Positions 21,801 through 33,375 of a stretch of DNA of 64,000 nucleotides are shown piece after piece (the first letter of the stretch is position 1; each line of letters opens with the position of its first letter). The translations under genes and the position numbers were made by a program. This DNA is from Closterium sp. NIES-65 (taxonomy: Eukaryota; Streptophyta; Zygnematophyceae; Desmidiales; Closteriaceae). The notes beneath the pieces are model-generated. The model worked only from the letters and a program-made list of their open reading frames with translations. It ran no database searches and was not told the origin of the DNA. The stretch is taken from positions 248,001 through 312,000 of the forward strand of contig CANXME010001461.1 of the NCBI GenBank assembly GCA_948144175.1, in the 5' to 3' direction.

Positions 21801-24800
21801 GACACACCTGAAGGGGCAGGACCCTGAGGGGGGAGGGGGACTACCGGGGGGGGACCTGGTACCAAGAAGAGCGGGGGTAGGGGGAGGGACGGAGTGCGGT
21901 AGGGGAAGAGGCGGTAGTAGGGTACCGACTCGTCGAACGTGACGTCCTGGGAGGACAGAACACGTCGAGAGGTGGGGTGGTTAAACTGCCACCCAGGGGC
22001 GTCGGGGGGGAACCCCAGGAAGACGCAGGGAGAAGCACGAGGGGACAGCTTGTCCGCAGACAGGTCGCGAACAAACGCCCGAGATCCCCAGACCCGGAAC
22101 GCCGACGCATCGCCAACCTTCCCCGTCCACAGCAGGGCTGGGGAGGTCTCCGGTCGAGAGACCCTGGGGTGGAGGTTGATCTGGTGCGCAGCGTACCTGA
22201 CCGCAAACGGCCACAGAAAATGGGGAGCAGCCGCATGCATCATGGACGTACGAGCGACGTCCATGACGATGCCAATGCGGCGCTCAGCAATCCCATTCTG
22301 CTGCGGTGAGTCCGGAAGCGTGAAGGTCTGACGGATGCCTCGCGCACGACAGTAGGCACTCAGGAGGCCAGAGGAGAACTCTCCGCCTCTGTCCGAGTGC
22401 AGACGCAAAACAGGGAAGTCAGAGCCAAAGCTCCTCCGAAGCTGGAGACGAGCTGCGCGGATCCAGTCGATCAACACCGCAGTGACCTCACCCTTGCTGC
22501 GCAAGGGGAAGACTGTGGTGTAACGCGAGTAGTCGTCAACAACCAGCAGGAAGTAGCGCTCCTGACCCTGTCCACGGACGCGGGCTGGGCCCCACACATC
22601 CATGTGAAGCGTCTGCAACGGGGCCTCTGTCGGAGGAAACTGGGAGGAGTGAGGGGCAGCACGCTGGCGCCCCTCGACACAGGGGACACAGGTGGGGCCA
22701 GGGCCCGGAGGGAGGGGAGGGAGAGACCGGGGAAGACCAGACACAAGGACTCGCGAGGCCATGCCTCTGAGCCGAAGTAGAGAGGGGTGGCCAAGGCGGT
22801 GGTGCCAGAGGAGGGTCTCGTGAGACAGACGACGGCACGAGCAGGGGGCAGACTCAGGACCAGACCTGGACGCTGCAGCAAACACCTGACCAGACGAAGT
22901 GACCCTACCAGACTCAGCACCTGGAGGAGAAGCAGTGGTCAGAGTGTACAGGCTCGACCCTGGCCGACGTGTAAACGTAGCCAGGTGGCGACCTGTATCC
23001 GCCTCCGTGCAGTGGGTCACCCGCTGACGAGCAGGGGTGAACTGGTGGACACCCGCATCCTGGAGGTCAGCACCACTCACCAAGTTCGTCGAGAACGAGG
23101 GGAGGTAAAGACCAGTCAGGGTGCCAGAGGGGGCCGCCGGACACGGGAGGACAGTGGAGAAGCGAGACAGGACAGGCCCCCCAGAGGGGTCAGCCAGGGA
23201 CACCGCAACCGGCCGACTCAGCGGCGTGAGAGTGGTGCGGTCCCGAAAGAAGGAGCGAGACGCTCCAGAGTCAAGGGTGAAGGTGTGAGAGGCCGAAGCC
23301 GACACAGTACCTGAGAGGGCAGACTCACCAGCACCTGAGAGCACAGACGCACTGGCACCTAGAGCAGCAGCCTCACTAGTACCTGACGCGGCAGTACCAA
23401 TGCCCGGGTCGGGCGGGAAACACCGGTAACAGTCATCCTCATCACTACCAATCGCAGCATACATAGCAGAGAGAATAGCATCAAAATCAAGATCATAAAT
23501 AGCTACACCAGCCCTAGACAGCTCTCCCCAGCGGGGGATCTCAGCTGCCTCCGGAAACTGCTGACGCCAGGCGTCAGTCAGGCGGCCAAAGCAGCGGCGG
23601 GCAGTGTGGGCGCCTCCACACCTCTCCCCTGCACGGTCACCGGTGCGGAGAACGTAGGGGCAAGGACCAAGCGCACCACCACGCTGACGCTGCGAGTACC
23701 ACTCACGGAGCTGCTGAGGGGCGGGGACGGTGCGAGAGCGCTGCTGCTGCTGTGGCTGCTGCTGCGGCTGCTGCTGCTGCTGCTGCTGGCGCTGACCACC
23801 CCCGGAGCTGCTCCGCTGGGACGAGCCACTCCGACCCCCGCCTCCACTGCCACCCCCGCCTCCACCGCCACCCCCGTCTCCACCTCCACCTCCCCCACCA
23901 GGACCGTCGCTCCCACCGCTCCCACCGCCTCCTCCGCTACCACCTCCGCCGCCACCTCCGCCTCCACCGCCGCCACCAGTACCTCCACTCCCGCCACCAC
24001 CCCCACCGCCACCCCCACTCCCCCCGCCACCCCCACCGCCTCCTCCACCGCCCCCTCTAGCTCCACCCGCTCCCTTGCCCCCCTTGCCCTTGCCAGCGCG
24101 GCGTCTGCCGCTGGGGGCAGACGCCGCGCCGACCGACTCAAAACCAGTGAGGTCGGCCGCAGCGGCAGAGGCGACAGAGGGCAGCAGGGGGGAAGGACCA
24201 CACCCCTCAAAGATGGGGGTGCGAGGGTCACCCCGAGAGGCCCCTACAGCGACAATACTCTTCTCAGCCGCTAGCAGGGACTCCTCAAGGAGGTCGACAG
24301 TGAGAGTGGTGGGACAGACAGAGAGAAACTGGTCCCTAACGACACGAAGGGACTCAGGGAGACGGGTGACGAGAAAGTAGAGAGTGATGTACATGGGAGG
24401 AGGGTTCGCAGCGCGGAACTCAGCAGGAAGGGCAGCGCGGTAGCGGGTGTCACTAGCACGGAGGTGGGTAACGAGGTCAGCGACAGTGGGAAAGGAAGCG
24501 AGGTCAGGGAAGAGAAATGGTAGCATGAGGCGGCTAAGGGTAGCGGAGGAAGGGGAGGAGTAGCGTGCAACTACAGCGTCGTACAAGGCCTGAGCGGTCT
24601 TGCACTGACTAAAGTGGGCACGCTCAGAGGAAGGGAGGTGGCGACGCACAGCAAGACGTGCAGCAGCATCGCGGGTCGCCCACTTGGAGCGAACGGCAGA
24701 GTCAGCATCAGCAGGTGGGGCAGGGACAGCGCCAGAGACAAAGTCAAAGAGAGAGACCTCATCTATCGCATCACACAGTAAGTACAGCTGCAGGTCTTCA

Positions 24801-24865
24801 ATCCAGACGGCAAAGTCAATGGCCCTCCCCTCAGCGTCAAAGGTAAGAACATTGGGGGTGGCCAT
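18894..24865 (-). pseudogene. Copia B gag-pol
   Basis: The minus strand begins at the ATG ending at 24865 (MATPNVLTFDAEGRAIDFAVW...). It carries Gag, a poly-Gly tract, Gln run, QQLREWYSQR motif and Cys/His cluster. A DSGAS protease, HHCC/DDE integrase and GAEPGG linker follow. PQELREWF-type sequence, YVDD RT and RNaseH ending in ADVFTKALAP complete the order. Protein sequence is close to D throughout. About one break. The Gag start is chosen because MATPNVLTF is the shared start in D, A and I. Confidence 0.92.
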
Positions 24866-24939
24866 GACAGCAGCTGAAAATCTCACCGGGCTGGGAGAGG
24901 CGGGTAGGTCAGCAGCAGAGGAACAGCAGCACGGCTCCG

Positions 24940-25740
24940 CAGGCGGCTCGGGCGGCGCGGGCGGCTCGGGCGGCGGCTCGGGCGGCGGCTCGGCGGCGGC
25001 TCGGCGGCGGCTCGGCGGCGGCTCGACTGCTGCTGGGCGGCGCGGGCGGCTCGGGCGTCACGGGCGGCTCGGCGGCGGCTCGGGCGGCACGGGCGGCTCG
25101 GCGGCGGCTCGGGCGGCGGCTCGGCGGCGGCTCGGCGGCGGCTCGGCGGCAGCTCGGGCGGCGGCTCGGCGGCGGCTCGGCGGCGGCTCGGCGGCGGCTC
25201 GGCGGCGGCTCGGCGGCGGCTCAGGCGGCGGCGGCTGCTGCTGGGCGGATCGGCGGGGCCGCGTAGCAGAGTGGCGGCGGGGCCGCGACCGAAGAGAGCG
25301 GCGGGGCCGCGTAGCAGAGGGCGGCGGGGCCGCGTAGCAGAGGGCGGCGGGGCCGCGTAGCAGAGGGCGGCGGGGGCCGCTACCGAAGAGAGCGGCGGGG
25401 CCGCGTAGCAGGGGGCGGCGGGGCCGCGTAGCAGAGGGCGGCGGGGCCGCGTAGCAGAGGGCGGCGGGGCCGCGATCGAAGGGCGGCGGGGCCGCGTAGC
25501 AGAGGGCGGCGGGGCCTCGATCGAAGGGCGGCGGGGCCGCGTAGCAGAGGGCGGTGGGGCCGCGTAGCAGAGGGCGGCGGGGCCGCGTAGCAGAGGGCGG
25601 CGGGGCCGCGATCGAAGGGCGGCGGCGGGGCCGCGTAGCAGAGGGCGGCGGGGCCGCGATCGAAGGGCGGCGGGGCCGCTAGGGAAGGGCGGCGGAGCCG
25701 CGAGGGGAAGGGCGGCGCAACGGTCCGCTAGGGGCGACAC
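24940..25740. repeat. GC minisatellite leader of copia B
   Basis: Positions 24940..25235 are GGCGGCTCGG-type units. Positions 25250..25700 are about 23-bp units of GGCCGCGTAGCAGAGGGCGG with occasional ATCGAAG variants. Homologous in place but not in unit sequence to D's leader. Confidence 0.9.
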
Positions 25741-25801
25741 GACGGGTCGCTAAAAAAAAAAAAACGCGCCTCGGGGCGCGGTTCGGTGGGCCCTAGAAGC
25801 A

Positions 25802-25831
25802 GTCCCTAGGAGGGAACCTGCTCTGATTCCA
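25802..25831 (-). promoter_or_regulatory. Copia B PBS and hairpin
   Basis: The minus strand reads TGGAATCAGAGCAGG next to the LTR, then a short stem TCCC/GGGA (25803..25806 with 25812..25815) and a GGGCCCACC box. Confidence 0.75.
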
Positions 25832-25963
25832 TGTGAAAACAAAGAACGAGAATGAAATGACTATGAACGAAGTGAGTACAAATAGGAAACCCTAATTGGG
25901 TTGTACCCCCTATTGGATACCCCACTATAGCCTACAGAAACAAGTAAGCTATATGTTCTGACA
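25832..25963 (-). repeat. 5' LTR of copia B
   Basis: 132 bp, identical by eye to the 3' LTR at 18565..18696. Confidence 0.95.
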
Positions 25964-26229
25964 CCCCCATAGGCAAAGTGGGGGAGAACTAGGGGTCACA
26001 AGACCAGTCAAGTAAAGCAAAGCAAAGCAAGCTCAGGGTGGATCACAAAGTCACCACACATTCCGAGCACAAGTTCAAGGCCACAAGGCCAGTTCACATA
26101 TATATATAAGGCTAGACAAGCAAGAGCAGGTATATATATATATAACAGTACAAGCAAGGTCAAGAGGTGAGCAAGTGAGGCAAGACAGGTACAAGACCCA
26201 GCTGGGTGCAGAAGCGCTGATGATCACAA

Positions 26230-29200
26230 GGCGCAAGTGCCTTGGTGAAGACATCAGCAGTGTTGGCCTCAGAGGCCACCAGCTCCAGGGTCCTCAGCAC
26301 CAGCAGCAGCTCCAACGCCCGGGTCCTCAGTACCAGCAGCAGCTCCAACGCCCGGGTCCTCAGCACCAGCAGCAGCACCAGCGCCCGGGTCCGCAGCACC
26401 AGCCGTAGCTCCAACGCCCGGGTCCGCAGCACCAGAAACAGCTCCAACCTCTGGGGCCGCAGCACCAGCAGAACCAGTAGAGTCTCCAGCACCAGTAGCA
26501 CCACCAGCAGCAGCGGGGTCCGCGACACCAGGCGCGCCACTCCGAAGAGTGCAGCGCCACTCGTACCACTCACGGATCCGCTCACGGGAGGGGAGCTCCC
26601 GGCTAGGAGGAGAAGCACTAGCACCATTCCCAGTAGTACGCTTGGCTCCAGAGGTACCTCTCCTGAGGCTGCAGTACTGGAAGTACCACTCACGCAGCTG
26701 CTCCGAGGAGAAGGCCCTGCCAGGTGTAGGACCCTCAGGCTCAGGACCTCCCGACTCAGAACCCCCAGACTCCGGACTCTGCGGCTCAGCACCCCCAGAC
26801 TCAGTACTCCCAGGCTCAGCACCCCCAGGCTCCGCACCCCAAGGCTCAGCACCCCAAGGCTCCGCACCCCCAGGCTCCGCACCCCCAGGCTCCGCACCCC
26901 CAGGCTCCGCACCCCCAGGCTCCGCACCCCTAGGCTCAGCACCCCCAGGCTCCGCACCCCCAGGCTCAGCACCCCCAGGCTCCGCACCCCCAGCAGGACG
27001 AGAGTCAACAGCTACCTCAACAGGCTCAACCGGGTCTACCTGAGACACACATGAGGGAGCGGCACCCTGAGGGGGGAGGGGGTCTACGACAGCAGCACCT
27101 GGCGCGAGGAAGAGAGGCGGGGGGGGGGGGGGGGGGGAGCGGGGCAGTGCAGTAGGGGAAGAGGCGGTAGTAGGGGACGGACTCGTCAAAAGTGACGTCC
27201 TGAGAGGGCAAGAATCGGCGCGAGGTGGCGTGGTAAAACTGCCAACCAGGCGCGTCCGGGACAAAGCCGAGGAAGACGCAGGGAACAGCACGGGAGGAGA
27301 GCTTGTCCGCAGACGTATCGCGGACAAAAGCTCGAGATCCCGAGACCCGGAAACGCGACGCATCGCCAACCTCCCCCGTCCACAGCAGTGTGGGCGAGGT
27401 CTCCGGCAAGGAGACACGGGGCCAGAGGTTGAGCTGATGCGCATCGTACCGGACCGCAAACGGCCACAGAAAGTGGGGGGCAGCCGCATAGATCAAGGAG
27501 GTACGGGCGACCTCCATGACCAGGCCAATGCGGCGCTCCGCAATCCCATTCTGCTGTGGAGAGGCCGGAAGCGTGAACGACTGCTCAATGCCGTGCTCAG
27601 CACAGTAGGCTGCCAAGAGGTCGGAGGAGAACTCACCACCTCTGTTAGAGTGCAAGCGCAGGACAGGAATGTCCGAGTGGAAACGCTCGCTGAGCTGGAG
27701 ACGGGCTCTTCGGATCCAAGGGATCAAGACATCAGGGACCTCACCCTTGGTGCGCTAGGGTAAGACCGTGGTGTAGCGCGAGTAGTCGTCAACAACTATC
27801 AGGAAGTACCTCTCCTGACCCTGACCACGGACGCGGGCTGGGCCCCACACGTCCATGTGGAGCGTTTGCAAGGGAGCAGTCGTCAGGGGAAACGAGGAGG
27901 AGTGAGGAGCGGCGCGCTGCCGCCCCTCGACGCAGGGAAGACAGGGAGGAGCAGGCGAGGGTGGGAGGGGAGGGAGGACTCTGGGAAGACCGGAGACAAG
28001 GTACCGGGAGTGCATGGCACGAAGGCGCTGCACAGACGGGTGGCCAAGTCGGTGGTGCCGGAGGACAGTCTCGTGCGCCAGAGAGCGACACGAGCAGGGG
28101 GCAGACAGCTGACCTGACGCGGACGCAGACGCAGACGCAGCGACCTGAGGGGACTCAGTGGTCAGTGTGTACAGGTCCGACCCCGGCTGCCGATTGAAGG
28201 TAGCCAAGTGGCGGCCCGTACAAGCACATGTGCAGTGTGTCACGCGCTCGTAGGCAGGGATGAACTGGTGAACCCCCCCCGTCCTGGAGTGCACTACCTG
28301 CCACCAAGTTCGTAGAGAACGAGGGGAGGTGGAGACCTGACACTGTGCCCGACGGGACCGCAGGACAGGGAAGGACAGTGGAGGAGGTCGCAATGACCGG
28401 ACCCCCAGAGGGGTCAGCGAGGGAGACAGCAACTGGCCGAGCAAGCGGCTCAAGGGCAGTGCGGTCACGAAAGAAGCAGCGAGAAGCACCTGAGTCCAGT
28501 GTGAAGGTGTGCAGTGCTGCCGTCGACTCAGTACCAGGGGGGGCAGACGCACAAGCACCTAGAGCAGCTGCCTCACCAGCACCTGGGGTAGCAGACACGC
28601 GAGTACCTGGAGCGGCAGACGCACCAGTCCTAATGCCCTGGTCGGGCGGCACACACAGGTACTCAGCACCCTCTCCACTAGTAGACATCACATACATAGC
28701 AGTGAGAATAGCATCAAAGTCTAGAGCATAAATATCAATCCCCTTCTTCAGGAGATCAAGCCAGCGGGGCAGCTCAGTGGCCTGAGGGAACTGAACACGC
28801 CAAGCGTCGTTGAGACGAGCGAAGCAGCGCTGTGTGGCGTGCGGTCCCCCACACGGCTGACCAGTGCGGTCACCAGTGCGAATGACGTACGTGCAGCTAA
28901 AGCCACCCCCCCCCCCCCCCCCCGTGTTGAGAGTACCACTCACGGACCTCCTGGGGCGACGGAGTGTGCTGCTGGCCCTGGCCACCGCCAGCGCCTCCAC
29001 GACCACCACCGCCGCCGCCACCTCCTCGACCACCCCAACCCCTGCCGCCGCCGCATCCACCGCCACTCCCACCACCGCCTCCGCCCCTGCCACCTCCCCC
29101 GCCGCTGCCGCCACTACCCCCACCGCTGCCACTAGCCCCTCCAGTCGCGCCACCACCCCCACCGCCGCCACCGCCCCCACCACCGCCTCCCCCGCTGTCA

Positions 29201-29997
29201 CCGCCACCGCCCTTTGCCCCTTTGCCCTTGCTGCTGCGGCGCCCGCTCGAAGCAGACGCAGTCCCGACCTTCTCAGCACCAAAGAGGTTGACAGCAGCAG
29301 AGGCGACAGAGGGAAGAAGGGGGGAAGGAGAACACCCCTCAAAGAACGGGGTACGGGGGTCGCCACGAGAGGCACCTACAGCGACTATGCTAGCCTCAGC
29401 TGCAAGGAGTTCCTTCTCGAGGAGGGCAATGGTGAGCTCAGTGGGGCAGCGAGCTAGGAAGTGGTCCCTAACTAAGCGCAGAGTGTCAGGGAGGCGGGTG
29501 ACTAGGTGGTAGAGAGTGAGCCAGAGTGGGGGTGGGTTCTTGGCAAGGAACTCATCAGGCATGGCGGCGCGGAAGCGAGCCTCACTAGTGCGGAGGTGCG
29601 TAATGAGGTTAACGACTGTGTGGAAAGAGGCTAAGTCGGGGAACAGGTAGGGAAGAGAGAGACGGCCTAGTGCGGCAGAGGCCGGTGAGGAGTAGCGGGC
29701 AACGACAGCAGTGTACAGTGCCTGTGCAGTCTTGTGCTGCCCAAAGTGCTCGCGCTCATCTATCGGCAGGGAATTGCGAATAGCGAAGCGAGTGTGGGCA
29801 TCACGAGTCTGCCACTGTGAGCGGGCAGTGCTGTCAGCAGTAGCAGCAGGAGCAGGAGCATGGCCTAGGGCGTGATCGTACAGTGAGATGTCCTCCTTGG
29901 CAGTGAGCTGTAGGAAGAGGTGTAGGTCATCTAGCCAGGTTTCGAACTTCACTGGGCGGCCCTCAGCATCCAAAGCTAGCACAGGAGGGCTAGCCAT
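26230..29997 (-). pseudogene. Copia C gag-pol remains
   Basis: Gag starts at the ATG ending at 29997 (MASPPVLALDAEGRPVKFETW...) with WLDDLHLFLQL and a poly-Gly tract. Next come a VREWYSQHGGGG motif, a Cys/His cluster, DSGAS protease near 28490, integrase landmarks near 27600..27850 and a GAEPGG linker near 26790..27000. QLREWYFQYC and RIREWYEWRC motifs follow, and finally an RNaseH tail (EANTADVFTKAL). No YVDD block is seen. Broken, several breaks. Confidence 0.88.
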
Positions 29998-30049
29998 AGT
30001 AGTCGTAGGAGTAATAGCAGTAGGGGCACCCAAAAAACAGTAGGCAGTG

Positions 30050-30700
30050 CGACTCAGGTAGGGCGGCTCGGTCCAGTACGGGCGGCGCGGCTCGGTTCAG
30101 GTAGGGCGGCGCGGCTCGGGAAGGGCGGCGCGGCTAGGTTCGGGCGGCGCGGCTCGGTTTGGGCTGGGCGGCTCGGTTCGGGCGGCTCGGTTCGGGCTGG
30201 GCGGCTCGGTTCGGGCTGCTCTGGTCGGGCGGCTCGTTCTGGGGGGGCCGTTCGGGGCCTCTAGGGGCGAGCGCGGGGCCGTAAGGGGCCGCTAAGGGCG
30301 AGCGCGGGGCCGATCGGGTCCTCTAGGGGCGAGCGCGGGGCCGTAAGGGGCCGCTAAGGGCGAGCGCGGGGCCGTTCGGGGCCTCTAGGGGCAAGCGCGG
30401 GGCTGTAAGGGGCCGCTTAGGGCGAGCACGGGGCCGTTCCGGGCCTCTAGGGGCGAGCGCGGGGCCGACGGGGGCCTCTAGGGAGGTGAGCGCGGGGCCG
30501 ACTGGGCCGTTAGGGGCGATCGCGGGGCCGACAGGGTCGCTAAGGGGCGAGCGCGGGGCCGTAAGGGGCGAGCGCGTGGGCCGACGGGGCCTTAAGGGGC
30601 GGCGCGCGAGTCGCTAAGGGGCGGGTCGCAGGTCACGGGGCCTTAGGGGTCGTGAAAAACGAGGCGCCCTAGGGCGCAGGTAGGTAGGTAGGTAGTGGTG
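30050..30700. repeat. GC minisatellite leader of copia C
   Basis: Units of about 28-32 bp contain GGGGCCGTAAGGGGCCGCTA and GGGCGAGCGC, followed by a GGTAGGTAGGTA run near 30680. H carries the same units in plus orientation at 58870..59480. Confidence 0.9.
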
Positions 30701-30715
30701 GGCCCTAAAAAAAAC

Positions 30716-30744
30716 GGTCCTAGCGAAGGACCTGCTCTATACCA
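30716..30744 (-). promoter_or_regulatory. Copia C PBS and hairpin
   Basis: The minus strand reads TGGTATAGAGCAGG after the LTR. A perfect 5-bp stem GGTCC/GGACC with a 7-nt loop spans 30716..30732. Confidence 0.8.
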
Positions 30745-30876
30745 TGTTGAAATGAACAAACAGGAATGATTGAACTAACAGTGAAATCAGTACAAGTACC
30801 TAACCCTAGAATTGTGTACCCCCTATAGGCTAACCCACTGTAGCCTAAACAAGCACAACATATATTATGTTTGACA
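30745..30876 (-). repeat. 5' LTR of copia C
   Basis: 132 bp, one difference from 18426..18557. AGAGG follows at 30877. Confidence 0.95.
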
Positions 30877-30936
30877 AGAGGGTCTCACTAATAGGATCAT
30901 AGGGTACATCAAACTTAATACCTTCCCCATTTCATA

Positions 30937-31057
30937 TGTCAGAACATATAGCTTACTTGTTTCTGTAGGCTATAGTGGGGTATCCCATAGGGGGTACAAC
31001 CCAATTAGGGTTTCCTATTTGTACTCACTTCGTTCACTTCTCATTCGTACTTTCTCA
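30937..31057 (+). repeat. 5' LTR of copia D
   Basis: 121 bp, TGTCAGAACA...TTTCTCA. It contains the shared core GGCTATAGTGGGGTA and GGGGGTACAACCC. It is extremely short for an autonomous copia LTR and must hold promoter and polyadenylation signals in that space. Confidence 0.96.
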
Positions 31058-31102
31058 TGGAATCAGAGCAGGTCCCTTCCTAGGGCCTGTTCCTAGGGCC
31101 CA
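31058..31102 (+). promoter_or_regulatory. Copia D PBS, hairpin and GGGCCCACC box
   Basis: The PBS TGGAATCAGAGCAGG starts at 31058. A stem AGGTCC/GGGCCT (with one G-U pair) lies at 31070..31088. TAGGGCCCACC follows. The PBS would pair with initiator tRNA-Met, allowing one mismatch from the canonical TGGTATCAGAGC. Confidence 0.8.
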
Positions 31103-31149
31103 CCGAAGCGCGCCCCGAGGCGCGCAATTTTTTTTAGCGACCCTCCGAG

Positions 31150-32170
31150 TCGCCCCTCCCGTCGTGCTCCCGCTTAGGCCCCTCGTCGGCCCCCGCTTAG
31201 GCCCCTCGTCGGCCCCGCTTAGGCCCCTCGTCGGCCCCGCTTAGGCCTCTCGTCGGCCCCGCTTAGGCCCCTCGTCGGCCCCTGCTTAGGCCCCTCGTCG
31301 GCCCCGCGTACCCCTCGTCGGCCCCGCGTAGGCCCCACGTACCCCTCGTCGGCCCCGCGTACCCCTCGTCGGCCCCGCGTACCCCTCGTCGGCCCCGCGT
31401 AGGCCCCGCGTACCCCTCGTCGGCCCCACGTAGGCCCCGCGTAGGCCCCGCGTACCCCTCGTCGGCCCCGCGTAGGCCCCGCGTACCCCTCGTCGACCCC
31501 GCGTACCCCTCGTCGGCCCCGCGTAGGCCCCGCCCAGGCCCCGTCTCGGCCCCGTGTCGGCCCCGCGTAGGCTCCGTCGGCCCCGCTTAGGCCCCTCTTC
31601 GGCCCCGCGCCGGCCCCACCTACGCCCTGTCGGCCCCGCGCTGGCCCCGCTTAGGCCCGCCACCGGCCCCTGCTACAGCCCGCCGCGTCGGCCCCGCCTA
31701 CAGCCCGCCGGCCCGCCTAGGCCCCACTTCGGCCCCTCGTCGGCCCCTCTACAGCCCGCACCGGCCCCTGCTACAGCCCGCCACCGGCCCTGCTACAGCC
31801 GCCACCGGCCCCTACTACAGCCCGCCGCCGGCCCTGCTACAGCCCGCCACCGGCCCTGCTACAGCCGCCACCGGCCCCTGCTACAGCCCGCCACCGGCCC
31901 TGCTACAGCCCACCACCGGCCCTGCTACAGCCGCCACCGGCCCCTGCTACAGCCCGCCGCCGGCCCTGCTACAGCCCGCCGCCGGCCCTGCTACAGCCCG
32001 CCACCGGCCCTGCTACAGCCCACCACCGGCCCTGCTGCAGCCCGCCGTGCTGCACGTGAGCAGCCCCAGCAGCCCGCGCCGCCCGTGAGCCCCTACGCCA
32101 CCCGAGCCGCGCGAGACGCCCGAGCCGCCCGAGCCGCCCGAGCCGCCCGAGCCGCCTGAGCCACGCGAGC
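31150..32170. repeat. GC minisatellite leader of copia D
   Basis: Several tandem families follow each other: GCTTAGGCCCCTCGTCGGCC units (31180..31300), GCGTACCCCTCGTCGGCCCC units (31300..31530), CTGCTACAGCCCGCCACCGG units of about 36-38 bp (31660..32040), then GAGCCGCCC units (32100..32160). No gene is supported here. Confidence 0.92.
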
Positions 32171-32263
32171 CACCTGAGGAGCCGTGCTGCTGTCCCTGAG
32201 CTGTGTTCCTCTGCTGCTGACCTACCCGACTCTTCCAGCCCGGTGAGACTTTCAGCTGCTGCC

Positions 32264-33337
32264 ATGGCCACCCCCAATGTTCTTACTTTTGACGCTGAGG
32301 GGAGGGCCATTGACTTTGCCGTCTGGATTGAAGACCTGCAGCTGTACTTACTGTGTGATGCGATAGATGAGGTCTCTCTCTTTGACTTTGTCTCTGGAGC
32401 TGTCCCTGCCCCGCCTGCTGATGCTGACTCTGCCGTTCGCTCCACGTGGGCGACCCGCGATGCTGCTGCACGTCTTGCTGTGCGTCGCCACCTCCCTTCC
32501 TCTGAGCGTGCCCACTTTAGTCAGTGCAAGACCGCTCAGGCCTTGTACGACGCTGTAGTTGCACGCTACTCCTCCCCTTCCTCCGCTACCCTTAGCCGCC
32601 TCATGCTACCGTTTCTCTTCCCTGACCTCGCTTCCTTTCCCACTGTCGCTGACCTCGTTACCCACCTCCGCGCTAGTGACGCTCGCTACCGCGCTGCCCT
32701 TCCTGCTGAGTTCCGCGCCGCAAACCCTCCTCCCATGTATATCACTCTCTACTTTCTCGTCACCCGTCTTCCTGAGTCCCTTCGTGTCGTTAGGGACCAG
32801 TTTCTCTCTGTCTGTCCCACCACCCTCACTGTCGACCTCCTTGAGGAGTCCCTGCTAGCGGCTGAGAAGAGTATAGTCGCTGTAGGGGCCTCTAGGGGTG
32901 ACCCTCGCACCCCCATCTTTGAGGGGTGTTCTCCTTCCCCCCTGCTGCCCTCTGTCGCCTCTGCTGCTACGGCCGACCTCGCTGGTTTTGAGTCGGTCGG
33001 TGCGGCGTCTGCCCCCAGCGGCAGACGCCGCTCTGGCAAGGGCAAGGGGGGCAAGGGAGCGGGTGGATCTAGAGGAGGCAGTGGCGGAGGAGGTGGGGGT
33101 GGCGGGGGGAGTGGGGGTGGCGGTGGAGGTGGTGGCGGGAGTGGAGGTACTAGTGGCGGCGGTGGAGGCGGAGGTGGCGGCGGAGGTGGTAGCGGAGGAG
33201 GCGGTGGGAGCGGTGGGAGCGACGGTCCTGGTGGGGGAGGTGGCGGTGGAGACGGGGGTGGCGGTGGAGGCGGGGGTGGTGGTGGAGGCGGGGGTCGGAG
33301 TGGCTCGTCCCAGCGGAGCAGCTCTGGGGGTGGTCAG

Positions 33338-33375
<38 letters not shown>

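Larger units (their letters stand above)
18560..25968 (-). mobile_element. Copia LTR retrotransposon B with CCCCC target duplication
   Basis: B spans 18565..25963 (7.4 kb) and is flanked by CCCCC at 18560..18564 and 25964..25968, inside the C-run of C's terminal hairpin. Its 132-bp LTRs appear identical, so the insertion is very recent. It contains a PBS, a GC leader, one long gag-pol region and a 3' untranslated region. It is closely similar to whole element D but in opposite orientation, and has about one break in its reading frame. B is the deepest layer of the nest. Confidence 0.95.
18421..30881 (-). mobile_element. Copia LTR retrotransposon C with AGAGG target duplication
   Basis: C spans 18426..30876, flanked by AGAGG at 18421..18425 and 30877..30881, inside gypsy L. 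Its LTRs are 132 bp each (18426..18557 and 30745..30876) and differ at one position, so it is young. It contains whole element B inside its 3' hairpin. Visible parts are a GC leader, Gag, protease, integrase, a GAEPGG linker and an RNaseH tail. No RT catalytic block was found. Broken, several breaks. Copia H is the same family. Confidence 0.93.

Noticed and set aside
26160-27008. Leucine/valine-rich frame as a possible membrane protein (also 11199..11849, 35364..36020, 62510..63412)
   Set aside because: Out-of-frame reading of the GAEPGG-type 15-bp repeats and alanine-rich linkers of copia Pol.
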